NCBI GenBank assembly: GCA_003971905.1
Contig: RSEE01000014.1
Location: forward strand, 186,001-250,000
DNA: 64,000 nucleotides
Reading direction: 5' to 3'
Source of the DNA: Moniliella sp. 'wahieum'
Lineage: Eukaryota; Basidiomycota; Moniliellomycetes; Moniliellales; Moniliellaceae
Part shown: one piece after another, positions 20,682-33,370 of the stretch
How positions within the stretch are numbered: the stretch's first letter is position 1
How the letters are laid out: each line of letters begins with the position of its first letter
Position numbers and translations under genes: made by a program
The notes under the pieces: model-generated
Seen by the model: only the letters and a program-made list of their open reading frames with translations
What the model was told of the DNA's origin: nothing
The model's database searches: none

Positions 20682-23600
20682 ATGTCGTACGCTGCGGTCG
20701 TCCGTGCGCTGTACGACTACGAAGCCACCGCCGACGACGAGCTCACCGTCGCCGAGGACGAGGGCCTCTACGTCCTCGACAACACCGACCCCGAGTGGTG
20801 GAAGGTCAAGCGCCGCGCCCCCGTCGATCCCACCGGCCATCCCCAGCCCTTCCCGCCCGGCCGCTCCGCCGCCGACGACACTGGACTCGTGCCCGCCACC
20901 TACGTCGAGCCTGCCGAGCCGCTGCGCATCAGCCGCGCCCTGTACGACTACTCGGCCACGGCCGAGGAGGAACTGTCCATGCACGAGGAGGACCCGCTGG
21001 ACGTGTTTGAGTTCGACGGCGAATGGCTCTTGGTCAAGAAGCATGACGACCTCACCGGCCGCATTGGTTTTGTTCCCGCCAACTACGTCGATGACGCTGA
21101 CACCCAGGGCGAGGTAGCTGCCAGCGGCGGCGCCGCTGCCCATATCCAAGCCCAGGCCCATCAACAGTTGCAGGAGCCTGAGCCTGAGCCTGAACCCGAG
21201 CCCGAGCCCGAGCCTGAGTATGAGCCTGAACCTGCCCCTGCCCCGCCGCCTCCGCCGCCTCCGCCCCTGCACCCGTGGGCGTACCTACCCCTCCGCCTCC
21301 GCCTCCTGCGCCGGTGGCGGTGTTGCCTCCGCCCCAGCGTCCAGTTCTTGCGGCCACGCGGTCTACGCCCGCCGTGGGGAGCGAGGAGGACGAGGAGGAC
21401 GAGGATGCCGAGTACGAAAGTGGCCAGATTAGCAAACCGACAGTCCCATCGGGTTTATCGGCTAGCAATGAGGATACGATTAAGATGTGGTCGGTCAATG
21501 TACGTCTTGGAATTTTCTCCCTTGCGCTCAACTCGTGTAACTGACCTGGATTTCCCGTCTCCTATTTCGTCGTTGTTAGATCCTGGACGCCAAGAAGAAG
21601 AAGCGCAAAGGCACGGTTGGTATCGGTAGTGGCTCGGTCTTTTTCTCTTCCGAGTCGGACAAGATCCCTTCGACGACGCTCAAGGTGCTGTCTATTAACG
21701 ACGTCGAGGTGGCCAAGAAGCAAGTCACGTTTGAGCTCGAACCCGGTACGACGGCTGACATGTCATTTGAGGAGGGGGGCATGGAAGTGATTGTTGTTGT
21801 CGCCAACAACAAGGACGATGCCCGGGATATCTCCGTCAAACTTATTTCCAGCCAAACGGCCACTCGGCAAGCTAAACGTGCGGCCTCCCAGGCCATGACC
21901 GCCGCCGCTGCGGCGCAGGAAGAAGCTCCTCCTTCTCTCCCCGTCCGTGGACCCAATATGTCCTCGCCGCCGAACCAGACTGCTGCTGGTTCGGGTCCGC
22001 TGCCCTTGAACCCCGGAGAAGAGCACGGGTTAGCACTCTACGACTTTGAGGCAGCCGGAGACGATGAACTGTCGGTGATTGAAAACGAACCATTGGTCAT
22101 TGTCGAGAAAGAGAACGGCGATTGGTGGAAAGTGCGCAACAAGGATAACGTTGAGGGTGTGGTACCTGCCTCGTACATTGAAGCCACTGCTCCCGCCGCT
22201 GCTCCCCCGCGTGCAGCCAGCGCTCCAGGCGATCCCATGGCCGCATCGCACCTCACCTCACGGCGGATAGCCGAGGAAGAGGCCGAGTTGGCCCAGCAAG
22301 AGAGGGAGCTGGCTGCTCTCGAGGCCCAGGAGGCTGAGCGCACCCGTGCCGCTCGCGCAGCTGAAATCGAGCGGCGCAAAAAGGAAATTGTCGAACGTCG
22401 TCGGCGTGAGGAAGAAGACCTCGATCGTTCTCGGTCTGCTCCGCCCGGTGGCAAGGGCGAACGCCGCGCCCGCTTTGCTGATGACAACAGTGCCAAGGCC
22501 GGTGGGTCGGGCGACAAGCCGCGCAAGCCATCCCGGAACAACACACGCATGTGGCATGACAAGACGGGACAGTTTAACGTCGAGGCTGAGTTCCTTGGTT
22601 TCCACCACGGCAAGATTCGTTTGCACAAGATGAACGGCGTTGTGATTGAAGTGGCGATTGAGAAGATGAGCTTGGCGGATATTATGTTCCTTGAGGACAT
22701 TACCGGTCGCCGTCTCCGGCCTAAGGACGATGATGATATTCCTTTGGCCATGGCGGGTGGGCGGCGCCGGACAACCGTCGAGGAGGACTTGGCTGCCGGG
22801 CGTAAGAGGCGCGAGGTTGAAGAGCGTGGGGATGCAGAGCATGAGCGTCGCCGTATGCTCCGTGAACAGCGCGAGAAGGAGAAGGAGCGCGAACGGGACC
22901 GAAGTGCACGGTCGAGGGCCGACGTGGAACGGGTGGACCGCTTGGAGCGCGAGCTAGCACGCGAAAAGCAGAAGGCTCGTGAGGCGGAGTTGCAGCGCGA
23001 GAAGGAGAAGGAAAAGAGAAGGAGCGTGAACGCAAGGAGCGCAACAAGTCCAAGCGCCCCAACACGGACTGGTTTGAATGGTTCCTTGCCGCTGGCGTGG
23101 ATGTGGACGACTGCACCCGCTATGCCAATGCGTTTGAACGCGACAATATTGACGAGGCGGTTTTGCCTGAACTCGAACCCTCCGTGCTGAGGTCGCTGGG
23201 GTTGCGCGAGGGAGACATCATTCGGGTGCGCAAGTACATCCACACCAAGTACGGCCTACCTGTACCCGGATCCAAGTCGGACGCGGATCAGATCCGCTCC
23301 GATGAGGCTCTGGCGCGCAAGATCCAGGCAGACGAACAAGCGGCGCGGCGCTCAGGCAAGGCGAGCGACGCTCCCGGTCTTTTCTCCGAGGCTGACGGAA
23401 CGCTCAAGAACAACACACGCCGCGGCAGGCCTCAGAACACGCGCAATGCGACACTGGACTCGGTTGATGCTAGCTCCCTCCAGGCCGCGACGGATCTGCT
23501 GCGCAACCCGTCGCCCCCGCCCGCGCGCAAGGCGTCCGCGGCCCGCCAGGCTCGAACGGCTTTGACGATGATGCATGGACGAACCACCCGGCGAGTACCA

Positions 23601-24564
23601 AATCGGCCTCGTCGGCTCCGCCTCCGCTCCCGGGCAACCACCCTAGCCGGGGCGCGACGCCTCAGGTGGTCTCGCCTCCCCCGGCGCCTGCACCTGCTCC
23701 AGCCCCTGCTCCAGCCCCAGCCCCGGCTCCGGCTCCAGCACCGGTTGCGGCCCCGGCGCCTGCACCGCCTGTGGCACCCACACCCCCCCGCGACCCGAAC
23801 CAAGACTTGTTGGATAGGCTGGCAGCTATGAAAACAGCTTCCCCCCCTGCTCCCAGGCCGGGAGCTACCCCGCTGGGCGGAGGAGGAATGTACGGCATGC
23901 CATCGGTTTCCCTCAACCAGGGATGCTCGGGATCCCCACGCCGCAGCCGCGGGGACCGATGGCGCCCGTGCCGCAAAACCAAGGTCTACTCCAACCCCTC
24001 GTTCCGACAAGCGGCACAGGTCAGTTTGTCCCCACTCACACGGGTATGGGGGGTATGGGAATGGCACCCATGCAGACGGGCATGCCTACGGGGATGCCCA
24101 TGGGCGGCATGGGAATGCCGCCCATGCAAACGGGCATGGGAGGCATGGGGATGGGAATGCAACCCATGCAAACGGGTATGATGGGCATGGCTCCCATGCA
24201 GACTGGAATGCCTCCCATGCAAGCGGGCATGGCTCCTATGCAGACCGGCATGGGCATGGGCGGTATGGGCATGAGCATGCAGCCTATGCAAACGGGCATG
24301 CCCGCGACGACGTTTGGGCAGTCAATGATGCCTGCGCAAGCGCAAGCGCCGCAGCCCACCTCGACGTTTGGTATGCTCTCGGCGCAAGCACAGCAGCAGG
24401 AGCGCGAAAAGGACATGTCCCCCGGCAACGTCTTTGCCCAAATGAAGTCGGGTGCGTTTGCTCAAGACTCGGCCGACCCCCAGTCGGCCGACAAGTACGA
24501 TGCTCTCCGCGGCTTTTCCCAAGGCGGCGTCATCTACCCTCAGCAGACGGGATGGTACCAGTAA
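20682..24564 (+). CDS. SLA1: Endocytic actin-patch adaptor SLA1
   Basis: Cortical scaffold linking cargo, clathrin and Arp2/3 activators in endocytosis. ATG 20682 gives MSYAAVVRALYDYEATADDE, the first SH3 domain (to VPATYVEP). The second SH3 starts at RALYDYSATAEEELS (about 20,935) and ends at VPANYVDD. An acidic/proline linker (EPEPEP, poly-Pro) follows. An intron at 21,500-21,579 (GTACGT...TTAG) precedes an ILDAKKKKRKGTVGIG segment. The third SH3 is LALYDFEAAGDDELSV to VPASYIEA (about 22,030-22,185). After a long charged helix comes SHD1, RMWHDKTGQFNVEAEFLG (about 22,546-22,720), then a second charged coiled coil and the SAM-like SHD2, NTDWFEWFLAAGVDVDDCTR (about 23,060-23,250). A Pro-Ala-rich region and a C-terminal run of PMQTGM repeats (about 24,045-24,300) correspond to the yeast LxxQxTG repeats. 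Frame changes near 21,270, 23,030, 23,560 and 23,930 lie in low-complexity parts. Identification is firm. Confidence 0.9.
24045..24305 (+). repeat. PMQTGM-coding repeat of SLA1
   Basis: About ten imperfect CCCATGCAGACGGGCATG units encode Met-rich repeats ending in Q-T-G-M. They correspond to the C-terminal repeat region of SLA1 that regulators phosphorylate in yeast. Here the residue between repeats is mostly Met/Gly. Confidence 0.75.
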
Positions 24565-25030
24565 CCGTGGTACCACCTTCCCCCCCCACTCCACTCCACT
24601 TCACTCCATCCTACTCCACTCCATTCTACTCCACGCACACTCTCTTGTTTCTGCTCCGCCCCACTTTTTCTGTGTGCTGTCCTTCCGGCTCCTTCCCCAA
24701 TCGGACTTGCTGGTGCCGACGCTTCGACGTAGGTCTACCTTGACTGGTCTGCGACCAGGACACTGGATTGGATTTCGTTGCCTTCGTTCCCTGTCTCGGC
24801 TCGGTGGGAGCCCCAACTACCAGTAGCTGGCTAGCAATCCATTTTGTGATGATGCTCTCCCTCTCGAACGTCATGCTCGTAGTTTGAATCGGGTGCCGTC
24901 CTACGTGGAAAGAGGAGTCACACTGGGCACAACGGTCTAGGTGAGATAGGTTGGACATGTAGGATCGTATTGCGTAGGGTAGGATACTTGAGTAGTACTA
25001 TTAGTCCTAGCCCACCAGCCTTGGGTGGGC
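24565..25030. other. SLA1 3' flank and pre-insertion site of the copia element
   Basis: Begins with a CCACTCCACTTCACTCC-type tract (about 24,580-24,635). It ends in TGGGC, the 5-bp target site duplicated at the other side of the retrotransposon. No gene. Confidence 0.5.
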
Positions 25031-25190
25031 TGTTGACATCCGTCCTAGGACCGCGCGGACCCTGAGTCACGTGAGTCAGCTTTCATTCCTTCCGAGCTCG
25101 CACCAGTCTTCTGGACGAGTCAGTCGCAGAAGCTTCTTAGTCCAATACGACGTTCAGTGCTCACATTCTGTGGTAGTAGCGAGGCCGACA
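25031..25190 (+). repeat. 5' LTR of copia element
   Basis: 160 bp starting TGTTGACATCC and ending GGCCGACA. Identical by eye to the right copy. Confidence 0.93.
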
Positions 25191-28100
25191 GAGTTACATC
25201 CTTATCTGCTCATCCTGAGCTGGCCAAAACTACACCCACAACCATGGGCGCCAACGCTAACACCGATCTCTCGGTCAGCGACACCACAATGGTGAACAAG
25301 CGCGATTACTGGACACCAACCGGTCGCGATCCGCCACCGATTGGCACCGACAACGAGGAACTCATGATGCTTTGCGCCGAAGCGCACCTGTGGTTCAAGA
25401 AGACGAACGACATCGATGTCGTTAAAGAGAAGATCAACAGAGCTATACACGACAGAGCCGAGTGGCTTGGATGGAAGGACGAACCTACGTCTATCACGAC
25501 AAACTGGGTTCGACGGGCTACGAATTTTGTGGTGCAAAACATCCACCAAATGGAAACTCAACCCAACGCAACTTTGGGGGCACCTACAGGCGCAGCCTCG
25601 CGACCCGAGTACGACCTTTACAGATCACTACGCGAGTCTCCCACCAAGAATATCAAGTGGCCTGATCTGAACAAAGACCCGTCCGCCTACAGCGCTTGGG
25701 AAGACGAATTTCTCTTCGCGATAACAGATGCCCACCCCCACGCAAGCGACGTCGTCCAGAATGGTCGCAGCTCCCGCTACTTCACCGAGGACCTCGACAG
25801 ACGCTTGCACAACCTTCTTAGGGAAGCCATGCCGTCAACCCTCTTCCGGACGATCCGCACCCACCACGAAATATCATGCACCCAGGACACGCTGAACATG
25901 CTGCGTCAGCGGTATGGATATACGCCTACCGCAAACAGAGGGCCTCTACTCATTCGCTACTTTTCGGCCGACCAAGGAAACCGATCGGGTCGAGACTACC
26001 TCGACTACATGGAAGAGATCAGTGCAAGCCTGACGCGAGCGGGCATCCCACTTACGGAAGAGCAGGAACGCACTGGGATCCTACTCGGCTTACGCGACAT
26101 GAGCATTCGCCAGCGTGAAGAGCGCTCGAGTCTAGACAAGTTACGGCAGGCCGTGATGGACATACCAGCCGCCACGTATCCCGGTGGAGAAAGGAAGAGA
26201 AACGGAGGCAAGCCGGTCAACGGAGGGAACGCCTTGGACTCGACCCGACAGCGGGGGACGACCCACCAGCGGGGGAAAAACTCCAGCGGGGGCAAAGCCG
26301 GCGACGACAACCTCGCGGACACAAAGACCAAGGGGCAAGACCGCACCAACCACCCTGGCGCAGCGCGACGTCTAATAAACCTGTTGTCCCTCCGCGCAAC
26401 CCAGGCCGAGCCAACGCTCACGTCGCTCAGAGAGCGAGCTCTCCCGAGTCTGAAGTGATTGACGTTGATGCGGGCACAGCTGACTACTAGGAACTCGGGG
26501 GCGAAATGCGAATCATCCGGGCATTATATGACAGTGGGGCATTCCCATCCATTTGGAAAGACAAATCCGTCTTCACATCCATGACCCCTTGCGACGACGA
26601 GATAGAGGTTGCTAACGGGACACATGTAAAGGCGGAAGGACGAGGCACGGCCACAATCCGTATCCGATGCTTAGGAGCACCAAATGGAGATAAAACTCCC
26701 CAACAGCCTATACATGCCCCGTTTCAGCCGAAATCTCGTCAGTGTAGCACACCTGTCGAACACCGGAATCGCATCATACTTCCCCCACACCAGAAGGGTA
26801 TCTGGCTTGGTAACCCAGGATCCACCCTACGAAAAGTAACCGGCAGTGACTATCAATTCACGATCTTACACAACCCGCGAACGCCACCCACACCCCTGCG
26901 GGCCATGGCGACCAAACCGATCAAACCGGCCGACCCACCCTCAACCCCAAACTCCCTCGCAGCATCCCTGGCCCTGGACCACGTCTCTAAAGCCCACAAA
27001 CGCTGGAACCACGCAGCCATCGACCTCCTCCCCTGGCTTACACGATCGGAAACCGCAGGCCTCCGCGTCACAGCCAAGCATATCTCCCTCTGTCGTTCAG
27101 AGTGGGATTGCCCAACATGCGCGGTGGCACTAGCGACAGCATCGCCCCATCCGAGCCGGGACCGCCTCCGATCCAAAAGACCTTTCGAGGTCCTCCACGT
27201 CGACGTAGTAGACCCCCCGGGTAACCGGCATGGGCACGGATACGCCCTCGTCGCCGTTGATGACTTCACGCGGTACGTCTTCACCACAGCGATCCCGACA
27301 AAGGGCGCTGCAACGAAGGAACTGCGGAACCTCATATTGCGGGAGCAACGCTACGGCCCGGACAGACTGCTGCGGACTTTGCGCACGGACAACGCCCCCG
27401 AATTGACAAGCGCACTGCAACCTTTTCTGGACGAGCAAGGCATCACGTCAGAACGGACAATCCCGGGGCAGAGTGCTAGCAACGGTGTGGCTGAGCGTGC
27501 CATCCGAACCATAACGACTCGTGCAAGGCAGTTGCTCTTGGGTACAGGTCTTCCGACGTCGGACTGGTGGGAACACAGCCTCCACGCTGCGTGCTTCACC
27601 CAAAACCAAATGCCACTCAAAACATCCGGGGAAGACAACAAATCGCGATTTGAGCGATACAAAGGCCACGCATACTCGTTACCGATGCAACCCTTTGGCC
27701 GCGTTGCATACCTCCATCTGCCCGAGTCACGCCGCGCGAGCACAAGCTCAGCGCGCGGGCAGAGGAAGGTATGCTGGTAGGATACCACCATCAGCGCGGA
27801 TCAAAGGGATGGCTCTTCGCCACATACCAACCATCCCTGGGTACCTTCACCTACCGCTGGTCGAAACCGTACAAATGGGGCAACGCCATCTACCCCCATC
27901 TCCACCCCGACCACTTCCCACCCGACATCTCCAAATCACCTCAAATTAAAATCGACAGTGAAAAACGCTAACCCTACTCCGCCAGCCGCGGCAGCACCCA
28001 TGCCCCGAACCGCCGCCACACCCCAGACACCCGCTCCCACCACCACCCCCCCTCCGCGCCGCTACCCCCCCGCCAGCGCACCACCCGCACCTCCCTCGAC

Positions 28101-29916
28101 CTGCACACACTCCCAATCGCTGACGACCCCACCGACACGACCTACCATGCTCGTGCTGCAGCCGCCACGCCCCACTGCGCCGCACCAGAGATCGGCATCG
28201 CCCGCCCCCTACCTGACACATCCGCCCCCCCGTTTGCCGACACAGTTCAACCTCCCGAATACGCCGCCATGACTGCTCTCAGCGCACCCATCCACCCGGA
28301 CACGGTTCAGCTCACCAAGGATGGCGTACCCCTCGCTCCCAAGACGCTCAAGGGTCTCGAGACTCACCCCTCCTTTGCCATGGTCAAGCAGGCTATGGCC
28401 GACGAGGTGGCCACACTCGCGCGATACGGCACCTACGAGGCTACGTACCCACCACCGGGTGCACAAATCCTCATAGGACTATGGCGCATCACCACAAAGA
28501 CGGACGCCGAGGGCCGGTTCCTGCGCCACCGCGCGCGCTTTGTCGCGGGCGGACACCAACAATCGGCCGAGACTTGGGGCCAGACGTTCGCACCATCGGT
28601 GCGCACACCTGCCATCCTGACCCTCGTCGTGCTGGCCGAGAAGTATAAGTTTGGCCTCTTCTCGGCGGACGTCAATGCAGCGTACCTGAACGCCCCCCTC
28701 GAAGAAGCAGTCTACATCCGCCCACCCCCCTACTTCCCCGAAGCGGGTGGTCGCGTGTGGCGTCTCAAGAAGAGTCTATACGGGCTACATCAGAGCGGAG
28801 CAAACTGGGCACGATACATCCGGAACCTGCTGCGTGACAAGCTCGGCTTCACGCAAAGCTTGACCGAGCCCTGCTTGTTCGTGCGCGCTGCACCACCGGG
28901 TGAGCAGATCCTCCTGGCGGTCCACACCGACGATCTGCTCCTCGCATGCAAGTCACACCAAAAGTACGAGGAGTTTATGGCCGAGATAAACACACACATT
29001 GATGTTCGTGGTAACGGTCCCCTTCACTACCACCTGGGATGCCAATACGATCGGATCGGTGGGGAGCTGTACCTGAGCCAACCAAAGTTCATCGAGGAAG
29101 TGGTGGCAAAGCACCACATCAAAGCCCCGTGGATCCGGACTCTCCCACATCCCGTACGGATGATACCGCCCCGTGCCGACCCTGAACCCCCATCCCTCCC
29201 AGCCTTGCGCAAGGCATATCAGGGGAAGATCGGATCGGGACTGTGGGCTGCACGAATGGGCCGGCCTGACTCCCTCTTCGCTATCACGGCCCTCAGCAGA
29301 GCCGCTGCCGACCCATCGCAGCATCATCATCGTCGATGACTTCCTTCGCTACCTGTACCATACTCGAGGAAAGGGCCTGAGGTTGACCCCAACATCAGAT
29401 GCACCGGCCATTGCGCTGTATACAGATTCCGACTTGGCGGGAGATCCCATCCAGGCACGCTCCACATCTGGATGCCTACTGATGGTGTACGGTGTGCCGG
29501 TGTCGTGGCGATCCATTCTTCAGCCGAAGAGCGTTACCAGTACCGCCGCCGCCGAATATACGGCAGGATATGATGGACTGGTTGACGCCAACTATGTCAA
29601 GAACATCATGATCGAGCTTGGGGCCATCGGCGAGGGTACACCCATTCATTGGTATTGCGACAATAAGTCTGTCGTCGATCTCGCCCACAAATTTGGCAGC
29701 ACCGGCAAGCTCCGAGAGCTGAAGATCCGGTACCACAATGTACGGCAACACGTGGACTCGGGCGAGGCCATACTTGTACACATCCCCGGCGAAAGGAACC
29801 CAGCGGACGTCCTCACCAAGCCTCTCGGCCGTCCCGCCCTGACAAGCCATCTTGCTCAACTCCGCGTCGAGGAGATGGATCCAGTCCACATGACTGGGCC
29901 CTCCGGTCAGCGGGGG

Positions 29917-30076
29917 TGTTGACATCCGTCCTAGGACCGCGCGGACCCTGAGTCACGTGAGTCAGCTTTCATTCCTTCCGAGCTCGCACCAGTCTTCTGG
30001 ACGAGTCAGTCGCAGAAGCTTCTTAGTCCAATACGACGTTCAGTGCTCACATTCTGTGGTAGTAGCGAGGCCGACA
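29917..30076 (+). repeat. 3' LTR of copia element
   Basis: 160 bp, same sequence as the left LTR, followed by the duplicated TGGGC target site. Confidence 0.93.
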
Positions 30077-31261
30077 TGGGCCACCCTTGAGATCTGGTTA
30101 TTGATTGGCCTGATTAGTAGTTGTGAAAGCCAGGCTGCAGAGTTGTGGCGTGCTGGCCAACACAGGCCACGTGTATTATATACGCCAATCTTATGACATA
30201 GAGATCCCCCGTTCCGCTGTAACCCTCTTCCTCGCTACCACCTATCCTTCCCCTTCCTTTACCTCTCCGACTCACCCACCTCGTTACTTGATTATCACTC
30301 GCTGATTAGATGTCTCCCACAGGTCTCTCCCAAGTCAAAGCCTTTCACGCGTTGCTGCACCGCCACACAGTCCCCAAATCTCTCTCGTGTGTCCTATCAT
30401 TTTCTTCAGGGTGTTAGGTCCTTTTTCTTTTCGGAGGCAACCCGAGCTGGACTCTGGCGCCATGGAGAGATCGGTCATGCCTCGACGTTCAACACACATG
30501 ATAGTCTTTTCAAACCGTTCCAATTCGCCCCGGTCGCGGTCGGGTCAGAAGATCTCCCTATAAAGCCGCCTAGCCGTTTCAGTGACAACTCGTGGGAGAG
30601 AACTTACGCACTCGGAGCCAAGAAGGTTTCTCCTCTCGCTGTTGCAGACCAAATACTATGTCACAAGTCCCGAGCCTCCTCGGCTTCTGGCTCCCGCCAA
30701 CCAGGGCCCTGATCTCGAAATGCGCGCTACGGACCTAATGCACGCCACACGCCCACAACAATGCGCGCCTCGGAAGCATGGCACGGCATCCAGGACAGGA
30801 ATGACGTATACATCAAGTTTCTACTCGGCAATCTCTACCATCCTTCTCCAATATGTCGATTGTCATAAAGTTGTACACCGGGGAGGCAGCGTCCGGGGGT
30901 GCTAAGGGGAGTGATGCATATCGCGCGACAGGATGGCGTGATGGAGGTACTGTCCCAACAATGTACACAAACGGATAACTACAAGAAATGAAGAGACGAT
31001 TCAGGTATGAGGCACGGTGGGCCAAGTAAATTTCAGCACTGAGCCGAACGCCAGTTGTGAAGCATGGAAGGGAGCTTGTCACAATGCATGGGACAAGGAA
31101 AGGCATAATGAAAGCTGCACTCGGGCAAGGAGGGGGGTACATGGGGGGTTCAATCCTCTCCCCCTCCTGCAGGTCCAATGGGTTGGGAGAAGGGTACGCT
31201 GGGGGTTCAATCCTCTCCCTCTCCTCAAGTCCCAAGGCCAGAAGGTAACAAGGCATCTCGC
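30077..31261. other. Region between copia element and RPS14
   Basis: No recognisable gene. It carries an imperfect ~57-bp tandem duplication at about 31,135-31,241 close to the 3' end of RPS14; each copy holds GGGGGTTCAATCCTCTCC. Short open frames on both strands have no family signature. Confidence 0.4.
31135..31241. repeat. Two-copy ~57-bp tandem duplication
   Basis: Two successive units begin GGGTAC and contain GGGGGTTCAATCCTCTCC. They differ at several positions, so the duplication is not new. It would lie just past the RPS14 stop codon. Confidence 0.65.
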
Positions 31262-31708
31262 TCACAGGCGGCGACCACGACGGCCACCCTTCCTGCGGGT
31301 CGAGTCGGTCGGGACGGGGGTTACGTCTTCAATCCGACCGATGCGCATTCCCGAACGGGCCAGTGCACGCAGAGCCGATTGGGCTCCCGGACCAGGCGAC
31401 TTGGTGCCCGTGCCACCCGTAGCACGAAGCTTGATGTGCAGAGCAGTGATGCCCACCTCTTTGCAGCGCGCGGCCACGTCCTGCGCCGCCAGCATGGCTG
31501 CGTACGGGGAGGACTCGTCCCGGTCGGCCTTCACCTTCATCCCGCCCGTCACACGGCTGATCGTCTCTTTCCCCGACAGGTCCGTCACGTGAATGAACGA
31601 GTCATTGTACGAAGCGAAGATGTGGGCCGTGCCAAACACAAGTTCCCCATCGCCAACCTGGGGGCCAAGTGCGACAGCGGGAGCAGCAGTACGGGTCTTC
31701 GGGGGCAT
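31262..31708 (-). CDS. RPS14: 40S ribosomal protein uS11 (RPS14)
   Basis: Small-subunit protein of the platform, contacting the 3' domain of 18S rRNA. The 148-residue product opens [20 protein letters not shown] and contains [99 protein letters not shown] and the basic tail [13 protein letters not shown]. All are canonical uS11 positions, and the length fits the family. The coding sequence is a single uninterrupted exon. Directly upstream a CATTTTTGCAG acceptor ends 5 bp before the ATG, which indicates a 5' UTR intron (31,713-31,884), common in ribosomal protein genes. No neighbour is functionally linked. Confidence 0.96.
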   Translation of the reverse strand: MPPKTRTAAPAVALGPQVGDGELVFGTAHIFASYNDSFIHVTDLSGKETISRVTGGMKVKADRDESSPYAAMLAAQDVAARCKEVGITALHIKLRATGGTGTKSPGPGAQSALRALARSGMRIGRIEDVTPVPTDSTRRKGGRRGRRL

Positions 31709-31712
31709 TGTT

Positions 31713-31884
31713 CTGCAAAAATGAAGGTCTGTCGTCAGTAGCCTGATGGCCTCACGCAGGGGAGGGGGCGCTGCCGCAAAGGGCACAAAGAAACGAGCAA
31801 GGCAAGAGAAAGAGAGCATTTGCTGCTGGCACCGTGCGAACGAGCCAAAACAAGCGAACACTCTCAAGTAGGATGCCGACGCAC
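31713..31884 (-). other. Predicted 5' UTR intron of RPS14
   Basis: Donor AAG|GTGCGT at 31,884 and acceptor TTTTTGCAG at 31,713, 172 nt, ending 4 bases before the start codon. Inferred from splice consensus only. Confidence 0.6.
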
Positions 31885-33099
31885 CTTGAGTCTGGTTGGT
31901 GGGAATCTAGCCCAGTTCTGCCGTTCTTCGCCCTCAATTGAGGCGGAACGCTGAAAGAAGGGTAGTAGGGTTGCATATATGCTGCGGCGCAATAATTTGC
32001 GCCACGCTTCACATTCGTACACAGCTTGTAATAACCCTACTGTATTAAAGGATAGTGCTAGGGTTCTGAACGCCCCCCGAAAGAGTAATTGATCGGTGAT
32101 TTACGTCAGCTGGGCAGATTTGTTCCGCGCGCTCCCCCTGCTCGCACCATAAGTTGCTTCTCTGTTTCCTGGCTCCTTTCCTGTAGCATGTTTGAAGGCG
32201 GGTGTTTGCCACCATGCCCTTTTTGCATGCCTTGGGGCTGATCCCTTCTCGGCTTCTGTGCCACCAATGTGTAAGACGGTAAGGCCCCTGAGTGAGAGAG
32301 TGCGCTCATGGTGGTATGAACCTTAGTAGAGTAAACCCATGCAGTTGCAGCCAATGCCTTGGATCACTATACGCGTTTCACCAGGATCACTCTGCCTACT
32401 AATGTACATGGCACTTCGACGCGCTCGCTTCCTCTCGCTGTTGGGGCCATTCCATCCATGTACACTAAAAATTCTTGGCAGTTGTACATAACGTAAAATA
32501 GCACAAAAGGGGCGCCGAGCTCAATACCCGGCTCGCTCATGCGCTCATGATCTACTGGTGGGTGCACCGTTGTAATAGCTCGTACCAACTTAACCAGGAA
32601 GCCTGTCGTGTGACCCGCTGATCAAGACCCTTTCGCACCTACCCTTCTCTTCCAAACTGGATGGAGGGGGAGTGCTGAGGCGATTGAGCACCCGGCATGC
32701 ATGTGAACGAGGGATCCTCTGCAATGAGGCGACTGTGTGACTCTCTGTATAATAACATCTTGCCAATGCACAAAATCTTGTTGACCGTCTCGAGGCGTGT
32801 CAGTACCGTGCCATCGATAATTACCAAGGGGGAACGGCTCTTGAGTAGTACGCTCGTGGTTTTTGCTGTTATTATCACCTTCCGTTTTTGCTCCAACAAT
32901 TGATGCAACTCCTTTTCCCCATGTCCCATACTATGCAGTGCTGTCTCTTTTGGTGTACCGTGACCTTTTCCGGTACGCAACTTCAAGCCCCTTCACAGCT
33001 GAATCCGTCAAGATATGGTCCGCCCCCAGCCCTGATCCTCCAACCGCTCCTGATCCGATCACTTGGCAAATTCCGTGCCTGACCCTGTCCCCCCCCGCT
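31885..33099. other. RPS14 promoter and gene-poor sequence
   Basis: The first few hundred bases are the RPS14 promoter/leader. The rest has no recognisable coding sequence; open frames are short and without motifs. Base composition is more AT-rich than in the flanking gene arms. Confidence 0.4.
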
Positions 33100-33370
33100 T
33101 TGTTTTCCACTCCTTTCATCGCGTCTGGAGTCACCCCGTGTTTGTTGATCTTACTTCTCTGCATCTGATAGCAACCCCGAGCGACGCTAGTCGCCCCATG
33201 CTTGTTTGCCTTACCTTTCTAGGCTGTCCGTGCGGCAGCCGTCTCCCCTGTTCTCCCCTGTTCCCCGTTCTCCTCTGTTGCCTTGTTTTCCTTTTAGTCC
33301 CTGTCTGTTACTAACAGTGATTCATGGTTTTCCCCACGGTCCATCTTTGGGTTGTCCACCTAGTTATCCA
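33100..33370 (-). mobile_element. Ty3-like LTR fragment (fossil)
   Basis: In reverse orientation this stretch resembles the part of the LTR-like block at about 37,640-37,890. Shared blocks include the complements of AAAAGGGAAACAAGGCAACAG and of AAGTAAGATCAACAA. It is a decayed fragment with no internal coding region nearby. Confidence 0.6.

Larger units (their letters stand above)
25031..30076 (+). mobile_element. Ty1/copia LTR retrotransposon, full-length, coding part broken
   Basis: Element of 5,046 bp with two 160-bp LTRs (25,031-25,190 and 29,917-30,076) that look identical base for base, TG...CA ends and a 5-bp target duplication TGGGC on both sides. The order Gag, protease, integrase, reverse transcriptase, RNase H is that of copia. 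Gag lies at about 25.2-26.4 kb. The protease (LYDSGA) is near 26.53 kb. Integrase shows HKRWNH and DVVDPPGN with the D-D-E region at about 27.0-27.6 kb. RT shows ADVNAAYLNAPL and the HTDDLL catalytic box at about 28.5-29.0 kb. RNase H is at about 29.4-29.8 kb. A purine-rich tract precedes the right LTR. The coding part is not one open frame and has about three or four breaks. Identical LTRs mean a recent insertion. Confidence 0.93.

Noticed and set aside
20211-23243. Long minus-strand open frames opposite SLA1 (up to ~400 codons)
   Set aside because: They mirror the GC-rich, repeat-rich SLA1 frame. The plus strand has three SH3 domains and SHD1, while the minus frames have no domain and are Arg/Ser-rich as expected of antisense shadows.
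25020-30110. Pre-insertion sequence as a MITE (short inverted ACTATTAG/CTGATTAGT around the copia site)
   Set aside because: The match between the two flanks is too weak and short to call an element.
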